From Symbiodinium sp. CCMP2592 (lineage: Eukaryota > Sar > Dinophyceae > Suessiales > Symbiodiniaceae): DNA of 64,000 nucleotides. The stretch lies in the NCBI GenBank assembly GCA_905221615.1, contig CAJNDT010006147.1, forward strand, positions 1,231,152 to 1,295,151, in the 5' to 3' direction. The translations under genes and the position numbers were made by a program. This document shows, piece by piece, positions 1-11,398 of the stretch. The notes beneath the pieces were generated by a model. It saw only the letters and a list, made by a program, of their open reading frames with translations, had not been told where the DNA came from and searched no databases. The first letter of the stretch is position 1. The number at the start of each line of letters is the position of its first letter.

Positions 1-780
1 CTCAACCCCAATGCAAAGTACTACACTCAGACGGTTGAAGGTTTAGGGTCTGTGCCAGAACCCTCGATTGGGCAGTAGAAGCAAGAAGGTTAGAGAAACA
101 CCATCCGCCAACCCCACAGCCTGAAACGAAGAACAGCCGACAGAGATCACACCTTTGTTTTGTTTGATTTCTGCTTCTAACCCGAACTCGGGTCCTACAC
201 CTTGCCATCGGGTCTGTTTGGTTTCCCGGATTTGGGGGCTTAGGCATTTCGATTCGGGGCTACCTCCAGGCTGTAGCTGACTTTGTTGAAAGCTGTCATC
301 TTGTCGAAACTCGGCATCTACTCAACAAACCTCGATCCGATCTTCGGGAGCGCGGAGTCGCGAGAGACTCCATAACCCCGGGTTAGCGAACCTTGAAGCT
401 ATGGGGTGTAGGGTTTAGGGTTTCGAGTCTAGGGTTAAGGGTATTGGATATACACCCCAAACCCCAAACCCGACATTCCTAAACCCTGAATTTATGTTGA
501 AGAAGGGTTCAAACGATTGCGAGGCATCTACGCAGATTTGGTTTAAGGGTTTGGCACTTCGCCTCCCCAACTCGTGATCGAATCTGGATCCCTTTTTCGG
601 GTTACCTTAGCAGATCGTACGTCGTACATATGAAACCGGTGTGTTCAAACAAAGGGAATTACAATCGATACTACAGGTAGAGTAACGGTATGCAAGCGGA
701 CCTGCTCTCTGAAAGAAAGGTCCACACTCCATTCTACTGTCGTGGTCCTCGAATGGAGCCTGATGATGCCCGAACCTCCT
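1..780. other. gene-free start of window with scattered TTTAGGG motifs
   Basis: No open frame here has recognisable motifs or coding-like composition. The stretch holds scattered single or double TTTAGGG/CCCTAAA motifs, for example near 410-440 and 455-490. I see no palindromic element, RNA gene or promoter I can support. Confidence 0.5.
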
Positions 781-785
781 TTAAT

Positions 786-1085
786 TTGGGAATGTACCTT
801 AAATGATAATAGCAGATTCCCCATATGATGATTTAAGGTACGGATCCCTAATATGATGATTTAAGGTACACTCCTTAATTATGGGAATGTACCTTACATG
901 ATCATAGGAGACCCTTAATATGACGATTTAAGGTACACTCCTTAATTAAGGGAATGTACCTTACATGATCATAGGAGACCCCTAATATGACGATTTAAGG
1001 TGCACTCCGTAGTTACGGGAATGTACCTTAAATGATAATAGGAGATCCCTAGTATGATGATATAGGGTACACCCCTTAGTTAAGG
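786..1085. repeat. tandem array of about four 67-bp hairpin units
   Basis: The anchor GGGAATGTACCTTA or a close variant starts at 788, 883, 950 and 1017, and the array closes near 1083. The spacings are 95, 67, 67 and 66 bp. Each unit is itself an inverted repeat: a left arm GAATGTACCTTA pairs with a right arm TTTAAGGTACACTCC. The first unit carries about 28 extra bases that repeat its right arm. This looks like a hairpin element amplified in tandem. Confidence 0.8.
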
Positions 1086-1249
1086 GATTTTGGAAGGTCC
1101 GGGAAACCTGAAGCCCCAAACTCCCAGCCCTTACATTCGCTGCCGAGGAACCGGGACAGGTCCCTCTCAAGCGCTACAGGGGCAAGGCCGTGTAAGAGGG
1201 CTCAGGTTACTGGGTTCCTGTTAAGGGGTTTAACGTCGGTTACCAGCAT

Positions 1250-1740
1250 AATGAAACCATATTATTTACTATAGATCCCTATTACGGCAACTTAAACCTA
1301 AATCCCTTAAAGGAACCCCAGTAGATCCCTCGAAGGAAACCTTACACATCCCTATTACGGTAAACTTAGAATAATAAGCCCCTTCGCAAGAACCCAGGTT
1401 AGGGTTTGGTTCGGTTGAGGCCGAGACGTTTAGGGTTCAGAGGCTATCTACCCACAGGCCCCATAGTGGTTCCTTTTGGGGTCCCTATTATATTCCGGCA
1501 CTTATTATTCAGGGTACCCAAAAACGGGACTTGAGTTTTGACAACTACCCATGTGTAGAACCCTATAAGGTAATCCCAAAAGGAACTCTTGTCAAGGCTG
1601 TAATTTATGCTACCACAATAGGGTAACCGTCTTATTTAGTATAGATCTCTATGATGGTAGCTTAAATTAGACCCGCTTGAAACCATCTTATTTACTGTAG
1701 ATCTCTATTATGGTAACTTAAACTAAACCCCCTTAACAAG
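1250..1740. repeat. dispersed repeat around TAGATCCCTATTA, three copies
   Basis: Three related segments at about 1251-1310, 1625-1675 and 1678-1725 share the order TTATTTACTATAGATC, CTATTA and AACTTAAACT. Relatives recur near 47480-47620. The interval 1449-1588 between them is occupied by another composite element. Confidence 0.55.
1449..1588. mobile_element. composite palindromic element: family A inside family B
   Basis: The outer arms are family B (CCATAG/GGCCCCATAGTGG on the left, CCCAAAAGGAACT on the right). Between them sits the central and right part of family A, ending GACAACTACCCATGTG directly before TAGAA of the B loop. The family A left end is missing. The same A/B junction occurs near 12560-12662. 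Confidence 0.6.
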
Positions 1741-1972
1741 CACCCAGTCTTATGATTTCCTCAACGTTCTCGGGAGCGGTGAACACATTTTGGAAGTTCC
1801 TCTTGGCCGATGAACTTCCTAGGCCCGAGGTGCTCCAAACCCTCGCTGTAGCCCCCAGGGTCCGAAGGACCCTTTAAAGGCTTCTATACGGCCCCTTTAA
1901 ACGGGCTACATAGGTTTCTATAAGGTTCCCTTAAACGGGTTACTATAAGGGTTCTACTATATGGGACTTAAG

Positions 1973-2058
1973 AATTAGGTACTCGGTTTTAGGATAGTAG
2001 TTATGTAGGTTAGGTTTTTGGAGAGTATATGATTATTAGGTACTTGGACCCTTGGGGT
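1973..2058. repeat. family P-like dispersed repeat, copy 1
   Basis: About 85 bp beginning AATTAGGTACTCGG and ending TACTTGGACCCTT. It is nearly identical to the left arm of the element at 24538, and a more divergent copy lies at 2801-2871. Confidence 0.6.
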
Positions 2059-2800
2059 AGTCGTCGGCTTCGGATAGGTTGAGGATATGCGTAGGATGAA
2101 CCCTAGTGCAGCATCGAAATGACCTTCCTTTTTAGGGTTGACTTCATGTCGCAGTGGCGACGATGCTTCGGCACTTTCGGAGCTTTTTTTCTGTATGGAT
2201 GCGATCGGAAAGAAGTCTCGTCGTATAGGTTCAATCAGACCAAGCTTAGCTTCATGCACTTGTCGAAAATCCATCGTCCACTGCCGTCCCGAAGCCTCAA
2301 AGCGTCAAGCATCCCTGTACCTTTCAGCCGTAGCCTGCTTAAGCTTAGCTTTGTACGCCGCACAAACACGAAGACAGCTCCACAAACCCTACGAGCCTGG
2401 AACTTCAACAAAACCCTCCAATAGATCGTGTGACCTCTGTAACCTGTATGGACTGCGTAAACCCTACAAACTTCAGCCGTAAAGCTGCAGTAAGCTCTAT
2501 GAGCCCCACCACTTCAGGCTACAAACCAGGAAGAACTGTTGCGACAGCCAGTACCCTGAAACCTCATTATCATACCACCACTGCTGTGGCCTCACATCTG
2601 TCCTTGCTATAGCTATTAGCTATAAGAAGCCCTCCAAAGCCCTCTCAACATACTTTGCAACCAGACCAAACCGCCTCATAGGCCCTGAGCCCGAAACCCG
2701 CAACCCAACGCCCACCCTTCAAACCCCAACCAAATCCTGAGCCCTCTACACTGAGCCCGATGCATCTTAGGCGCTAAACCTCAAACCCTAAGTGTCCTGT
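2059..2800. other. no supported gene; CCCTAAA/CCTAAGC-like motifs only
   Basis: Overlapping open frames of 60-114 codons exist between 2119 and 2612, but two frames are open over the same stretch and none has a motif or coding-like composition. I treat the interval as non-coding. Confidence 0.4.
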
Positions 2801-2871
2801 ACTTGGGTTTAGTATAGCAGTTATGTAGTTCGTTAATTGGAGAGTATATGATAAGTAGATACTTGGACGTT
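2801..2871. repeat. family P-like dispersed repeat, divergent copy
   Basis: It shares GAGAGTATATGAT and TACTTGGAC with the copies at 1973-2058 and 24538-24623, in the same orientation. Confidence 0.5.
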
Positions 2872-2874
2872 TTT

Positions 2875-3430
2875 TTGTACACCCTATACCCTAAACCCTA
2901 CATCTTCCATCCTGCACCCTAAACCCGTAACGCCTAGACCCTAGAACCCCTAAAGCATATACTATAGTCTCCTTAGGAAGTATGTTTTTTCGTTTCTGTT
3001 CTTCTGAAACCCAGGAGAATATTTGAACTATTGTTTTATTATGGTTCTAAGGGGGGTATAGTACATATAAGGTAGCCCATAAAAGGAACTACAATGGAGA
3101 CCATAAGCCCCAGAACCCCTAAACCCTATAAACCCTGTAAACCCCGAGCCGTCAGGGTATAGTATAAGCCCTAAACCCTATAAAGCCCTATAGATCCCTT
3201 TAAGGAACCCTATAGAACCCTTAAGGAACCCTTTAGGGACCATAAACCCCGAGCCGTCAGGGCTCCAGTTCAGTGGAAGAGCTCCTAACCATATCCTAAA
3301 CCCTAAACCCTACATCTTACATCCTGCACCCTAAACCCCTAAACCCCTAAACCCCTAAACCCCTAAACCCTAAACCCCTAAACCTTAAACCCCTAAACCC
3401 TAAACCCTGTAGACCCTAAACCCTGTAAGC
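2875..3430. repeat. interstitial CCCTAAA telomere-like tract
   Basis: The densest part is 3291-3425, where CCCTAAA and CCCCTAAA heptamer/octamer units run nearly uninterrupted. Weaker motifs extend upstream to 2875. This is the telomere repeat type of plants and dinoflagellates in an internal position. Confidence 0.7.
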
Positions 3431-3547
3431 CCTCAGGGCTCCAGCCCAGCGGAAGAGTTCCTCACCGCCGCGATGGACTTCTTTGCCACGGCGCTGCAGC
3501 CGGCGGCCCAAGATCTGCCGGAGTGAGGGCTTTGAGTGTTTTTTATA

Positions 3548-3641
3548 TGTAGGGGCCTTAATAATTTGAATAGGGTTGTGTTACTTAGAACAAGGAACCC
3601 CCAAAATAGTACTAGTAATTAATTATTAGGTCCCTATGATC
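3548..3641. mobile_element. palindromic element, family I
   Basis: The left end TAGGGGCCTTAATAATT is mirrored by the right end AATTATTAGGTCCCTA, and the core keeps CCCCCAAAATAGT. It is in inverted orientation relative to the copies at 47990 and 50709. Confidence 0.6.
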
Positions 3642-3746
3642 GGGCTGCTAGGGAATTGGGCTTAAGATTAGAGTTACGGAGTTTTGGGTTAGGGTTCCGG
3701 TTTTAGGGTTTCATCCCGGCGTTTAGGATTTCAATGTTCAGGGTCT

Positions 3747-3844
3747 GCTTGGAGGTTCGTGGGTAGTTAGAACTGGGGTTTACAAGTCCCACAATAGAGG
3801 CTCTAACTATAGTCTAAATATAACTACCGATGAAGCTCCAAGTA
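3747..3844. mobile_element. palindromic element, family C
   Basis: Terminal inverted repeats CTTGGAGGTTCGTGGGTAG and CTACCGATGAAGCTCCAAG bracket about 60 bp of loop. The element is bounded by TG/TA. Related copies lie at 7274, 8692, 15228 and 59231. Confidence 0.65.
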
Positions 3845-3879
3845 GGGTTCCAGATTTCGTGTTTGAGGTATAGTTTTCC

Positions 3880-3985
3880 TACTTATGGGTGGTTGTCAAA
3901 ACTATGGTCCCTTTTGGGGTCCCTATTATAATACGCCCATATAAACTTGCTTAGACTACCCATGAAACTCCAAGTTTTTAGGGTC
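3880..3985. mobile_element. chimeric element: family A left half, family C right end
   Basis: Left half ACTTATGGGTGGTTGTCAAA through CCCTATTATAATACG matches family A. The right end CTACCCATGAAACTCCAAG matches family C. This could be a nested insertion followed by deletion, or a recombination product. Confidence 0.5.
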
Positions 3986-4147
3986 TGGAACTGCGGAGGA
4001 TTTACAGTTTCACCCCGACAGAATTCTGAAGTGTTTGTCTGAGGCAGTGCCGACGGGAAGTCGAAGACGAAGGACTGCTAGCATAATATTAGGTTCCATA
4101 AAGGGGCTTACAAGAGATCTATAATATACTATAGTAGGGTTCTATGG

Positions 4148-4263
4148 TGTAGGGGCCGACATAATTACCTACTTACACTATTTTGGGGGTTTGTTATTAT
4201 TATATTTATGGTACAATGCATGGGCCCCAAAACCACATTGTAAAATAAAAGACCCCTATAGTA
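4148..4263. mobile_element. palindromic element, family I
   Basis: It starts TAGGGGCCGACATAATTA, keeps the family core ACTATTTTGGGGGTTTG and GGGCCCCAAAACC, and ends with an AGACCCCTATAGTA arm. Confidence 0.6.
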
Positions 4264-4664
4264 GCCCACTTTAAGGGTCCAAGTGCGTAGTCCTGAGATA
4301 TGATCTTGGGGTACTCAAATGACCCTGACTTCCCAGAATAAGGAATGCTTGATTTATGGCAAATCTATGGTTTGGGCACCCAGAAAGGCCCGATAGTCCC
4401 AGAACAAGGAATGCTTGAACGCGTGGCTGTGCAGACGAATCCTACATACACCTAGCATACTTGAAGGATCAGGAGACGTAGCAGGCCGGGTTATAAGTAC
4501 GGCAACTATACCTTTTAGTACTTTTTGCATCCAATTAAGGTTTCTTCCTGATTTACTAAGTCCCACGATCCTTCAAGCAGGGTTTCATCATTGCAGAGGG
4601 AACCGGGCTGCTAGGATGGGGATGGCTCAGGATTCAGCGCGCAGCCTAACTTTTTTAGGATATA

Positions 4665-4778
4665 GTACGTACATATATATATATATATGTATATATTTAT
4701 AAACACCAATGTCAGTCCACCACAGACTATATATATATATATATATGCACATAGGTGTTTATACATATATATATATAT

Positions 4779-4826
<48 letters not shown>

Positions 4827-5164
4827 TGTGTGTGTGTGTGTTTGTCAATATTTATGTGTGTATGTATATTTGTGTGTACTTGTTCATGGATCTATTATCT
4901 TAATGCGTTCATTGCTCTCTTGTATATACACATGCCAGTCAAAATGTGTACATATATATATATATATATGAGTATGTAATAACATACATATGTATGTATA
5001 TGTTTACATGTGTTTGCATGTGTGTACGTATGTACCATACGTTTGACATGTCGACATCTATATCTATATCTAGAACTGTATCCGTATCTACCTATCTATC
5101 TATCCATCTTTCTATCTGTATATGTATGTATTCATATCTATATCGTTATCAAGTTCTACATCTG

Positions 5165-5207
<43 letters not shown>

Positions 5208-5232
5208 ATATATATATATATATCCATTTCTG
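4665..5232. repeat. microsatellite cluster: (TA)n, (GA)n, (GT)n, (TATC)n
   Basis: Alternating TA runs sit near 4672-4690, 4727-4745, 4766-4780 and 4953-4970. They are joined by a GA run (about 4781-4824), a GT run (about 4825-4841), TATC/TATG tetranucleotides and a TATC run (about 5160-5210) passing into TA. Open frames across it only encode repetitive residues and are not genes. Confidence 0.9.
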
Positions 5233-5689
5233 TATTACACGCACATGCGTTAAACTGTGTTCCATCATCTCACTATATCAAGACTACCTTCTACAACACC
5301 CGCCGCCCGTACTAAACAAAAGAGATTCAACCATCATGACAACACCGAACAACACAAAGACCTGACAAGAAATGGAAGTGTAAACCTTAATCCACCCCCC
5401 CACCCCCCACCCCCTCTGTGAACGTCTCGCTCGAATGAGGTCTTGAGGAGCAGATGGAAGAAGTTTTTTCAGAAACCTTAAATCCGATTCCCCAAAGCGG
5501 AAACGCCAACAAGAAGAGCAACGTGACATAGAGGCCGTCATAAATTACCTATATACTATTTGTTAATCGTTCTGGTATAATAGACCTCCACGCCCTCCCC
5601 CCCAAAAAAAAATGTTTCATTTATTGAGGCCCCAATCGTAATCCCTCGTAGAGGAGACCTGGAGCCTCCAGAGGGCGAGCTTTCGAGTT

Positions 5690-5870
5690 TTGCAGGCCCA
5701 CGGCCTATCTTCCTTTGCTTCGGAAGTTTATAGAGTTTAGGATTAAGGTTGAAGGTTTACGCATAGGCTCCATAGTAGAACCCTCACGGCCTATCTTCCT
5801 CTGCTTCGGAAGTTCAGCGTTTGGGATTACGATTGAGGGTTTACCCATAGGCTCCATAGTAGTTCCGTTT
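5690..5870. repeat. tandem duplication of about 88 bp
   Basis: The segment beginning ACGGCCTATCTTCCT and running through GGCTCCATAGTAG is present twice head to tail, at about 5700 and 5786. The second copy merges with the family B element at 5842. Confidence 0.6.
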
Positions 5871-5938
5871 GGGGATTACCCTATAGGATTCTCAATATAT
5901 CAACCCCAAAAAGGAACCACTATGGAGCCTATGGATAG
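5842..5938. mobile_element. palindromic element, family B
   Basis: The arms are TACCCATAGGCTCCATAGT and ACTATGGAGCCTATGGATA, with the inner pair GTAGTTCC/GGAACCAC. Length is about 97 bp, with TA at both ends. Confidence 0.7.
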
Positions 5939-6080
5939 GTTACTGAGGTGTTCAGGGTTACGGTCTAGGGAGATTTAGGTGTGAAGTCAGGTTTCCGGTT
6001 TCCGATCTTTTAGGGTCCTTTGGTTCGGGGTTTAGGGTTTAGGGATACGTATGTAGGGAACTGCAGTACTGTTATCAATG

Positions 6081-6140
6081 AATCATATTATGATTTAAGC
6101 TATGTTCCTTAAAATAAGGGGTATTGGGCTCTCTGGGTAC
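6081..6140. mobile_element. half of a family L element
   Basis: The right arm AAGGGGTATTGGGCTCTC with the ATGATTTAAGC core is present, but the matching left arm CCCAGAGAGCCC is absent. This is a truncated relic. Confidence 0.5.
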
Positions 6141-6189
6141 CGATCTGAGCCACGCTATTCAGATCTAACCTGTAGCGCAGAAAATGCTT

Positions 6190-6312
6190 CCAGGCCAAAA
6201 GGGGTTTTAGCCTATATGGGGGTTTAGCAGGGATTAGGGTTCCCATCATAGGGTTCATATTAAGGAATCCTTGGCCCAAGAATCTTAACCCCCGTTTTTG
6301 GCCTCCCATCAA
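6190..6312. mobile_element. palindromic element, family N
   Basis: It is bounded by AGGCCAAAAGGGG and CGTTTTTGGCCTCCCATCA, with core TTAGCAGGGATTAGGGTTCC. A direct copy is at 59046-59152 and an inverted, shorter one at 50828-50910. Confidence 0.6.
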
Positions 6313-7270
6313 TGCTTTCCAGCATTGACTGACTTGGTGTCGCATGTGTGTCAACATCGTGTTACCTGTGGTCGGAGCGTTTCAGTCTGCTTGAGGCTGC
6401 CACAAGCTACTTTTGTTGCAGGGGCTTACTGCGGAAATCAGGGTTTTGAAGCGCACTTTCAGAATAATAAGTTTTTCGTAGTTCAAGGTGTGATTTGGAC
6501 AACTGAAGACTCAACGCCCTCGACAGTAAACCCATGTAAACCTTCACATGCTGAACACTTAACACCGATACCCACTACTGTAGGACGAAAAGTTTTTTTA
6601 GTTGTGGAAGCAGCTGCCGACAAGGCGCGACGCTGCACGAGTTCCATCTCGGCTCCCTGACGCTTCGCCGGGGTCCTCGAGACGGGATTGCAGTGCAACT
6701 GTTTAGGGGTGGGGCTTAGGGTTCAGTGTTTGGGATTTTGGCTTCAAGAACGCAGTCTCTGGTGTGTTCTTTTGGTATTTCATTGGTTTGTAGCGGAGAG
6801 AGGTAAGGTTTCCTCAACAGACCTTTAAAGCTGCGCACATTATTTCTTTCATATCTATGATGGCACATGGGTCTTTTGGTTCATGTCACCTACCTCTAGT
6901 CCGCATCATAGTCCCTTCTACTTCAGCCAACTTTATAGCTAGGTTAGGATCCTATAAGGTACCCCGGAAAAGGAATTACAATGGAGACTGTGACCCCAAT
7001 CCCTCAAGCCTAAGCTCATAACCCTAAAACCCACGGCAGGTAAGGCTTCAAGAGCTGAGATTGCCAAGGGTGGGGCTCCTAGCGCCTTACTATACCTGGA
7101 ACTGCCGAACCCCAAAACCTACCTTGACTGCAGGGTCCTCTATTCTTTTTGATATCGGGGGCTATATGTAACTGGGACCTACTTTGTGGGGGGGGGGTTA
7201 TGCTAGTTTGAGGTGCAGACCTTTTGGGCTATGTTGAGCCTAGGGGTTAGAGTTTTTGGTCATTGTGGTG
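6313..7270. other. no supported gene; fragment of family B near 6938-6990
   Basis: Open frames at 6298-6660 (+) and 6483-6698 (-) overlap antiparallel and have no motif. ATCCTATAAGGTACC with GGAATTACAATGGAGAC near 6950-6985 is a right-arm fragment of family B. Confidence 0.35.
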
Positions 7271-7273
7271 AGT

Positions 7274-7392
7274 CTACTTGGAGGTTCATGATTAGTTCTA
7301 AGTGGGGTTATAAGTCCCCTAATATGGGTTATAGTTAGAACTGTATGGTTATCCTACTTATAGCCCTACGAAAAACTACCCATGAACCTCCT
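7274..7392. mobile_element. palindromic element, family C
   Basis: TACTTGGAGGTTCATGATTA on the left and CTACCCATGAACCTCC on the right are near-complementary. The loop contains paired TTATAAGTCCCC and ATCCTACTTATAG. A solitary right end follows at about 7440-7475. Confidence 0.7.
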
Positions 7393-7544
7393 CTTTTAGA
7401 ACCTTTTTAGAGCCTCTTTTAGATCCCTTAAAGGACCCCTATAAACCCCACTTATAACTAGCCATGAACCTCCAAAGAGCGGGCCCTCTGCTTATCCCCA
7501 AGTGAAGCTCCTCTAAGGTAGAGACTGGGACGGTTGATGATATG

Positions 7545-7648
7545 TGGGAGTTTCCGAAAATTAGGGGTACCTTACTTTGGGGTCCTTGTAATAAGGATCC
7601 TACTGTTTAGGCTACTACATTAGGGTTCCCTATTTTCGGAGACTCCCA
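7545..7648. mobile_element. palindromic element, family O
   Basis: GGGAGTTTCCGAAAATTAGG at the left is complementary to CCTATTTTCGGAGACTCCC at the right. Related copies lie at 46487-46582, and a right half at 58031-58082. Confidence 0.7.
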
Positions 7649-7995
7649 TCTAAACCCAAGGCCCAAAAGCCTCCTATGCTTGATGATGTAAATCCTGGGT
7701 TTCCTTTAAAGGGATCTATAAGGGTACCTTTCAGGCGTTCCTTTAAAGGTTCTATAAGGGTTTTAGGGTTTAGGGATTTAACTCCTGCATTGCCCATAAC
7801 AAGGAATATTCCCATAGCTTAGGGTCCCTCAGGTAATGCAGGAGTTATATCATCAACCGGATGAAGCTCCATAGTCCTAAACAGAAACCAGAAATTTGTG
7901 CAGGGGATCATGAGTATTGCAATAGGAAGCTGGCGTGCCACTATGGCGTTTAGGGCTGATAGTCTCCATTTTAGTTCCTTGTTCTAGGGCTTTCC

Positions 7996-7996
7996 A

Positions 7997-8047
<51 letters not shown>

Positions 8048-8072
8048 ATATATATCATATATATATATATAC
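7996..8072. repeat. (TA)n microsatellite
   Basis: Almost pure TA dinucleotides, interrupted once by a short AATATAATAT and ATCAT segment. Confidence 0.9.
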
Positions 8073-8691
8073 ACAGGGTTCTAGAAAGGTAGCCCTGTAG
8101 TTGAGACTATAACTAGGCAACCTTGGATCCTAAACCGCCAAGCCTCAGGGCTTAGGAGGCTTGGGGTAGACAAGCCCTGATCTCCCTGCGCAACTTCGAG
8201 GCCTTAGTGTGGTGAGGCTTTGGAAGCATGTCTTCTCCCATTTCTCAAAGGAGCAGCGGTTTGGGCTCTAGGGTTTTAGGGTTTAGGGCTTTGCGTTTAG
8301 GGTTCATTTTCCAAAGGAGCTGGGAAAGATAGGGGTCTGGAATGGTTTGACTGATTTACAGCAGTATTTCCTGATAAATAGCCTCTATCGTTCTTTCTTT
8401 CATGCTTTCAATACATGGGGGCTCTTGTCCAGATGTTGCAGGATCTGTGCGTAATGACATTTGCATCAGGCAGTTGGAGTTTTGGCCTGAACAAAGTTCC
8501 TTTCAACGGTAGAATGCAGGGAAATCATGTTAAGGGAGCCCCAACATGTAGGTTCTTCGGGCTACAGGTAGGGTCTTGACTGTGCTTGGGATTCAGAAGG
8601 TTTGAGCTTCGGAATCAGCATCAACTTGTCGTGGTGTGGAAAATGGAATAACTTTAATGCTTCGGGGTGTGAAGGGTTCCTGTACTTGGAG

Positions 8692-8876
8692 GTTCATGGA
8701 TGGTTATAAGTAGGGTTTATATGGGGTCCTTTAAGGTATCTTTAAGCGCTCTATAAGGGTTCTATAAGAGGATGTTCATGAGTGGTTATAAGTAGGGGTA
8801 TAAGTAGGATAACTATGCTACTAGCCCCCAATTTAGGGGACTTATAACCCTCCATATAGCTACCCATGAACCTCCA
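8692..8876. mobile_element. family C element with duplicated left arm
   Basis: Two left arms (TACTTGGAGGTTCATGGATG at 8692 and GGATGTTCATGAGTGGTTA at about 8769) share one right arm CTACCCATGAACCTCC at about 8860-8876. The two left arms are separated by GGGTTCTATAAG-type sequence. Confidence 0.6.
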
Positions 8877-9719
8877 GGTTCAGTATTTAGGGTTTGGGGT
8901 TTCAGCATTGAATCCAGAGTTGTTGGCGTTTCCATGTCCGTGGGACCCAGACCCAGACGTCTGGGCCTTTCATGCTTTGACAGCCCCAAACACAGGATGT
9001 CAATAGTCTGTGTGTAGGCTCGTACTGTGTTCGCAAGATTTGCAGCATGAAGATGGTTCGTTTAGATTCGGCTCCACTCAAATTACCATCAACATCCATC
9101 GCCGCCGACACCGATAGAACCTTAAACACCCTGTCACTAACTTAGGACAACAGAGGCTTGAGTCGTACTCCATAGTGATGGGACCCTCTTGCAGTGACCG
9201 GCGCGAGGAGAAGTTGCCTTTGAGTGAGCTCAATGATGAGACTTTCGGACGGATAGTTTGGGCAATCCAGGCGCGGGGTCGTCGGTCGTCGGTTGACCTC
9301 GTCCTCAGTACTCTTCGTCCTCGTCGTCGTAGTACTACTGTTCATCCATCGTAGTACTTGTGCCGTGGTAGTGGTAGTGGTGGTAGTAGTACTGGCTGCC
9401 GCACAAAATCATTGGCATGTGCATGCTTGGTGCATGTTCTGTATTGGCAGGGCTTTTGTCGAGATCACGAATATCATTGCCAGCAGATCTTGTATTCAGT
9501 GCCAATGGCCGCATAAGTAGAATCATCACGGTCGTCACCGTTATCAAGGGCGTCACGTTCATGGAGGTTTCCCAACGCCACGTACTCAATGTCACTGTCA
9601 GTCGGTGCCATCAACGGGGCAATGTTTGTTGGCGTTTTCATCGTTGTCATCGTGGTTGTTATGTGTCCGTAGAACTTAATGTGCGCTCGTGCAAGTACCG
9701 TAGTCTGGACCATTGTCAC
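8877..9719. other. no supported gene
   Basis: Open frames on both strands (9142-9345, 9293-9520, 9335-9595, 9417-9740, 9474-9905) overlap each other. Part of their length comes from a GTAGTAGT/GTCGTCGT-rich stretch near 9310-9395. No motif is recognised. Confidence 0.35.
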
Positions 9720-9814
9720 TACCCTAAGGCGCCGAAGTAGTTCCTTTTTGGGGTGCATACTTAGAATCCTATAAGGTAATCCCCAAAAGGAACTACTTTG
9801 GGGCCTGTGGGTAG
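9720..9814. mobile_element. palindromic element, family B
   Basis: It starts TACCCTAAGGCGCCG and ends GGGGCCTGTGGGTA. The inner arms GTAGTTCCTTTTTGGGG and CCCCAAAAGGAACTAC pair perfectly. The loop contains ATCCTATAAGGTAAT. Confidence 0.7.
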
Positions 9815-10920
9815 AGCAGCAAGTGCAATACCGCCATCGCTCTTCGCCTGTCCTGGGTTCAAAAACTGCGCCACACTTTTTTCTTAAAGCACCCTTATAA
9901 ATCATAAATCCATGCTGAAGAAGTTCGAAAAGCCATCAACCTCTATTAAGCCTTTGTAAGAACCCTTCATCCCAAACATCAGCCAAAGGCCGTGCGCCCT
10001 ATATGCACTCGAATATACAAGTCCGATTAAAAGCCAACAGACTATCCTGTACACTAAGGCTCAAAATGGCCAGAAGCCGTACATAGTATGGTTCCGGGCC
10101 CAAAAAGTTTCATGATATCAGTTCTTAGAGCCGTAGGGTTACGTTTCTATAAATAGACGTACTTTAAGTCTGTGATTACTGTACTTGCTATCACGACCAG
10201 GATGCCTCCCTCGACAAGCGATCCGAACGTTTGCGCCGGCCAGCGCCAATGGCCTCGGCACTTTAGCGTTTAAGGTCTGTGTTTAGGGCTAGGTCGGTAG
10301 TGCTTTGTGCAGTCGGAAGGAACCTAAACCCTGAACTCTAAGCCGGTTTTTAAAGGTTTCGGAGTTGTGGGGTTTGGGGTTGCGTGGGTCATTTAGGCTT
10401 TGGGAATCCTGGCTTTGGGTGTGGAGGTTTGGGGTTTAGGGCCTACGTTTAGTGGGGTTATAAGTCAGGTATAAAACCAGAACTACTTGGAGCCCCGATT
10501 GCTCTACTTGTGATCTTGCACTTACTATGAGTCTCCTGATCCTCGAAGTGCTCAGCTGCCTTAATCTTTGTCAATTTGTGGTGGACATCGGCCCTATGTT
10601 GACCTCAGCTCAGTTGTTGTTGATCTTCTTGTTTCTTAGGTCCGAACTGTTCATGCGAAGAAAACCTCAAACCCTGGCCGCCTTGCATAAGGGTGTGTGC
10701 AACTCTTTGGGTGTAAGGTCTTGGCTTCAGCTGTCTATTCCGAGTTTTCTTGATTTTGGGCTTCGGTTTGGCAACGCGGGTCTTTCCCAGTCGAGGCCAC
10801 AGCCCTAAGTTCTTGCAAGCAAGCTGCTTCCCCAAATTCGACATGCTTAAGGACTTTGCTTACATAGCCAAGGGCTTGCAGTTCTGTATTCCGCCGCCTC
10901 TAAAACGAATATTTTCCAGG
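9815..10920. other. no supported gene
   Basis: Frames at 10527-10808 (+), 10605-10844 (-) and 10750-10950 (+) overlap each other without motifs. A fragment AAGGCTCAAAATGGCC at about 10058 is the end of a family K element. Confidence 0.35.
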
Positions 10921-10921
10921 G

Positions 10922-11114
10922 ACCCAGAGAGCCCAATACCCCTTAATTAAGGAATATAGCTTAAATCATAATATGAAGCCCTATATAATTTACGCCATAT
11001 TCCTTAATTAAGGGGCATTAGAATCCCTAAACCCTAAGCCTACAGATCCCTTATAGATCCCCAAAAGGAACCCTAGGTATTTCTTAATTAAGGGGCCCCT
11101 TGGGCTCTCTGGGG
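10922..11114. mobile_element. family L element with internal insertion
   Basis: The left arm CCCAGAGAGCCCAATACC and the right arm GGGCTCTCTGGGGA are about 190 bp apart. The typical element is about 110 bp; the extra length is a CCTAAACCCT/AGATCCC segment in the right half, flanked by two TTCCTTAATTAAGG-like arms. Confidence 0.6.
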
Positions 11115-11139
11115 ACGCGAGCTCGGCCTTGAACTTCAA

Positions 11140-11398
11140 CTCAAAGGGGAAAAGGAGGGACCCTAAATGGGGACCCTTAAGGGTTCCTTTAAAGGGATCT
11201 TTAGGGTTCCTTTAAGGGGATCTTTAGGGTTCCTTTAAGGGGTCCTTAGGGTTCCTTTAATCGAAGGGGAAAAGGAGGGATCCTTAATGGGTACCCCTAC
11301 CCTATAATTGGCTATACAATGGGTATTTAATAGCTACATTACATAAGGGTATATACCTAGGGGTTCTTATTAGGGGTCCTCCTTTTCCCCTTTGATCA
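11140..11398. mobile_element. foldback element plus GGGTTCCTTTAAGG repeats
   Basis: AAGGGGAAAAGGAGGGATCC (about 11262) is mirrored by TCCTCCTTTTCCCCTTTGA (about 11377-11395). A direct copy of the left arm lies at about 11142-11165. Between the two left arms, GGGTTCCTTTAA is repeated four times in tandem. Confidence 0.6.

Noticed and set aside
3291-3425. True chromosome end
   Set aside because: The tract is short, impure and internal, with normal sequence on both sides; the same holds for the other telomere-motif tracts.
9474-9905. 143-codon - frame
   Set aside because: It overlaps a family B palindrome (9720-9814), so about a quarter of it is transposon sequence, and other frames are open over the same bases.
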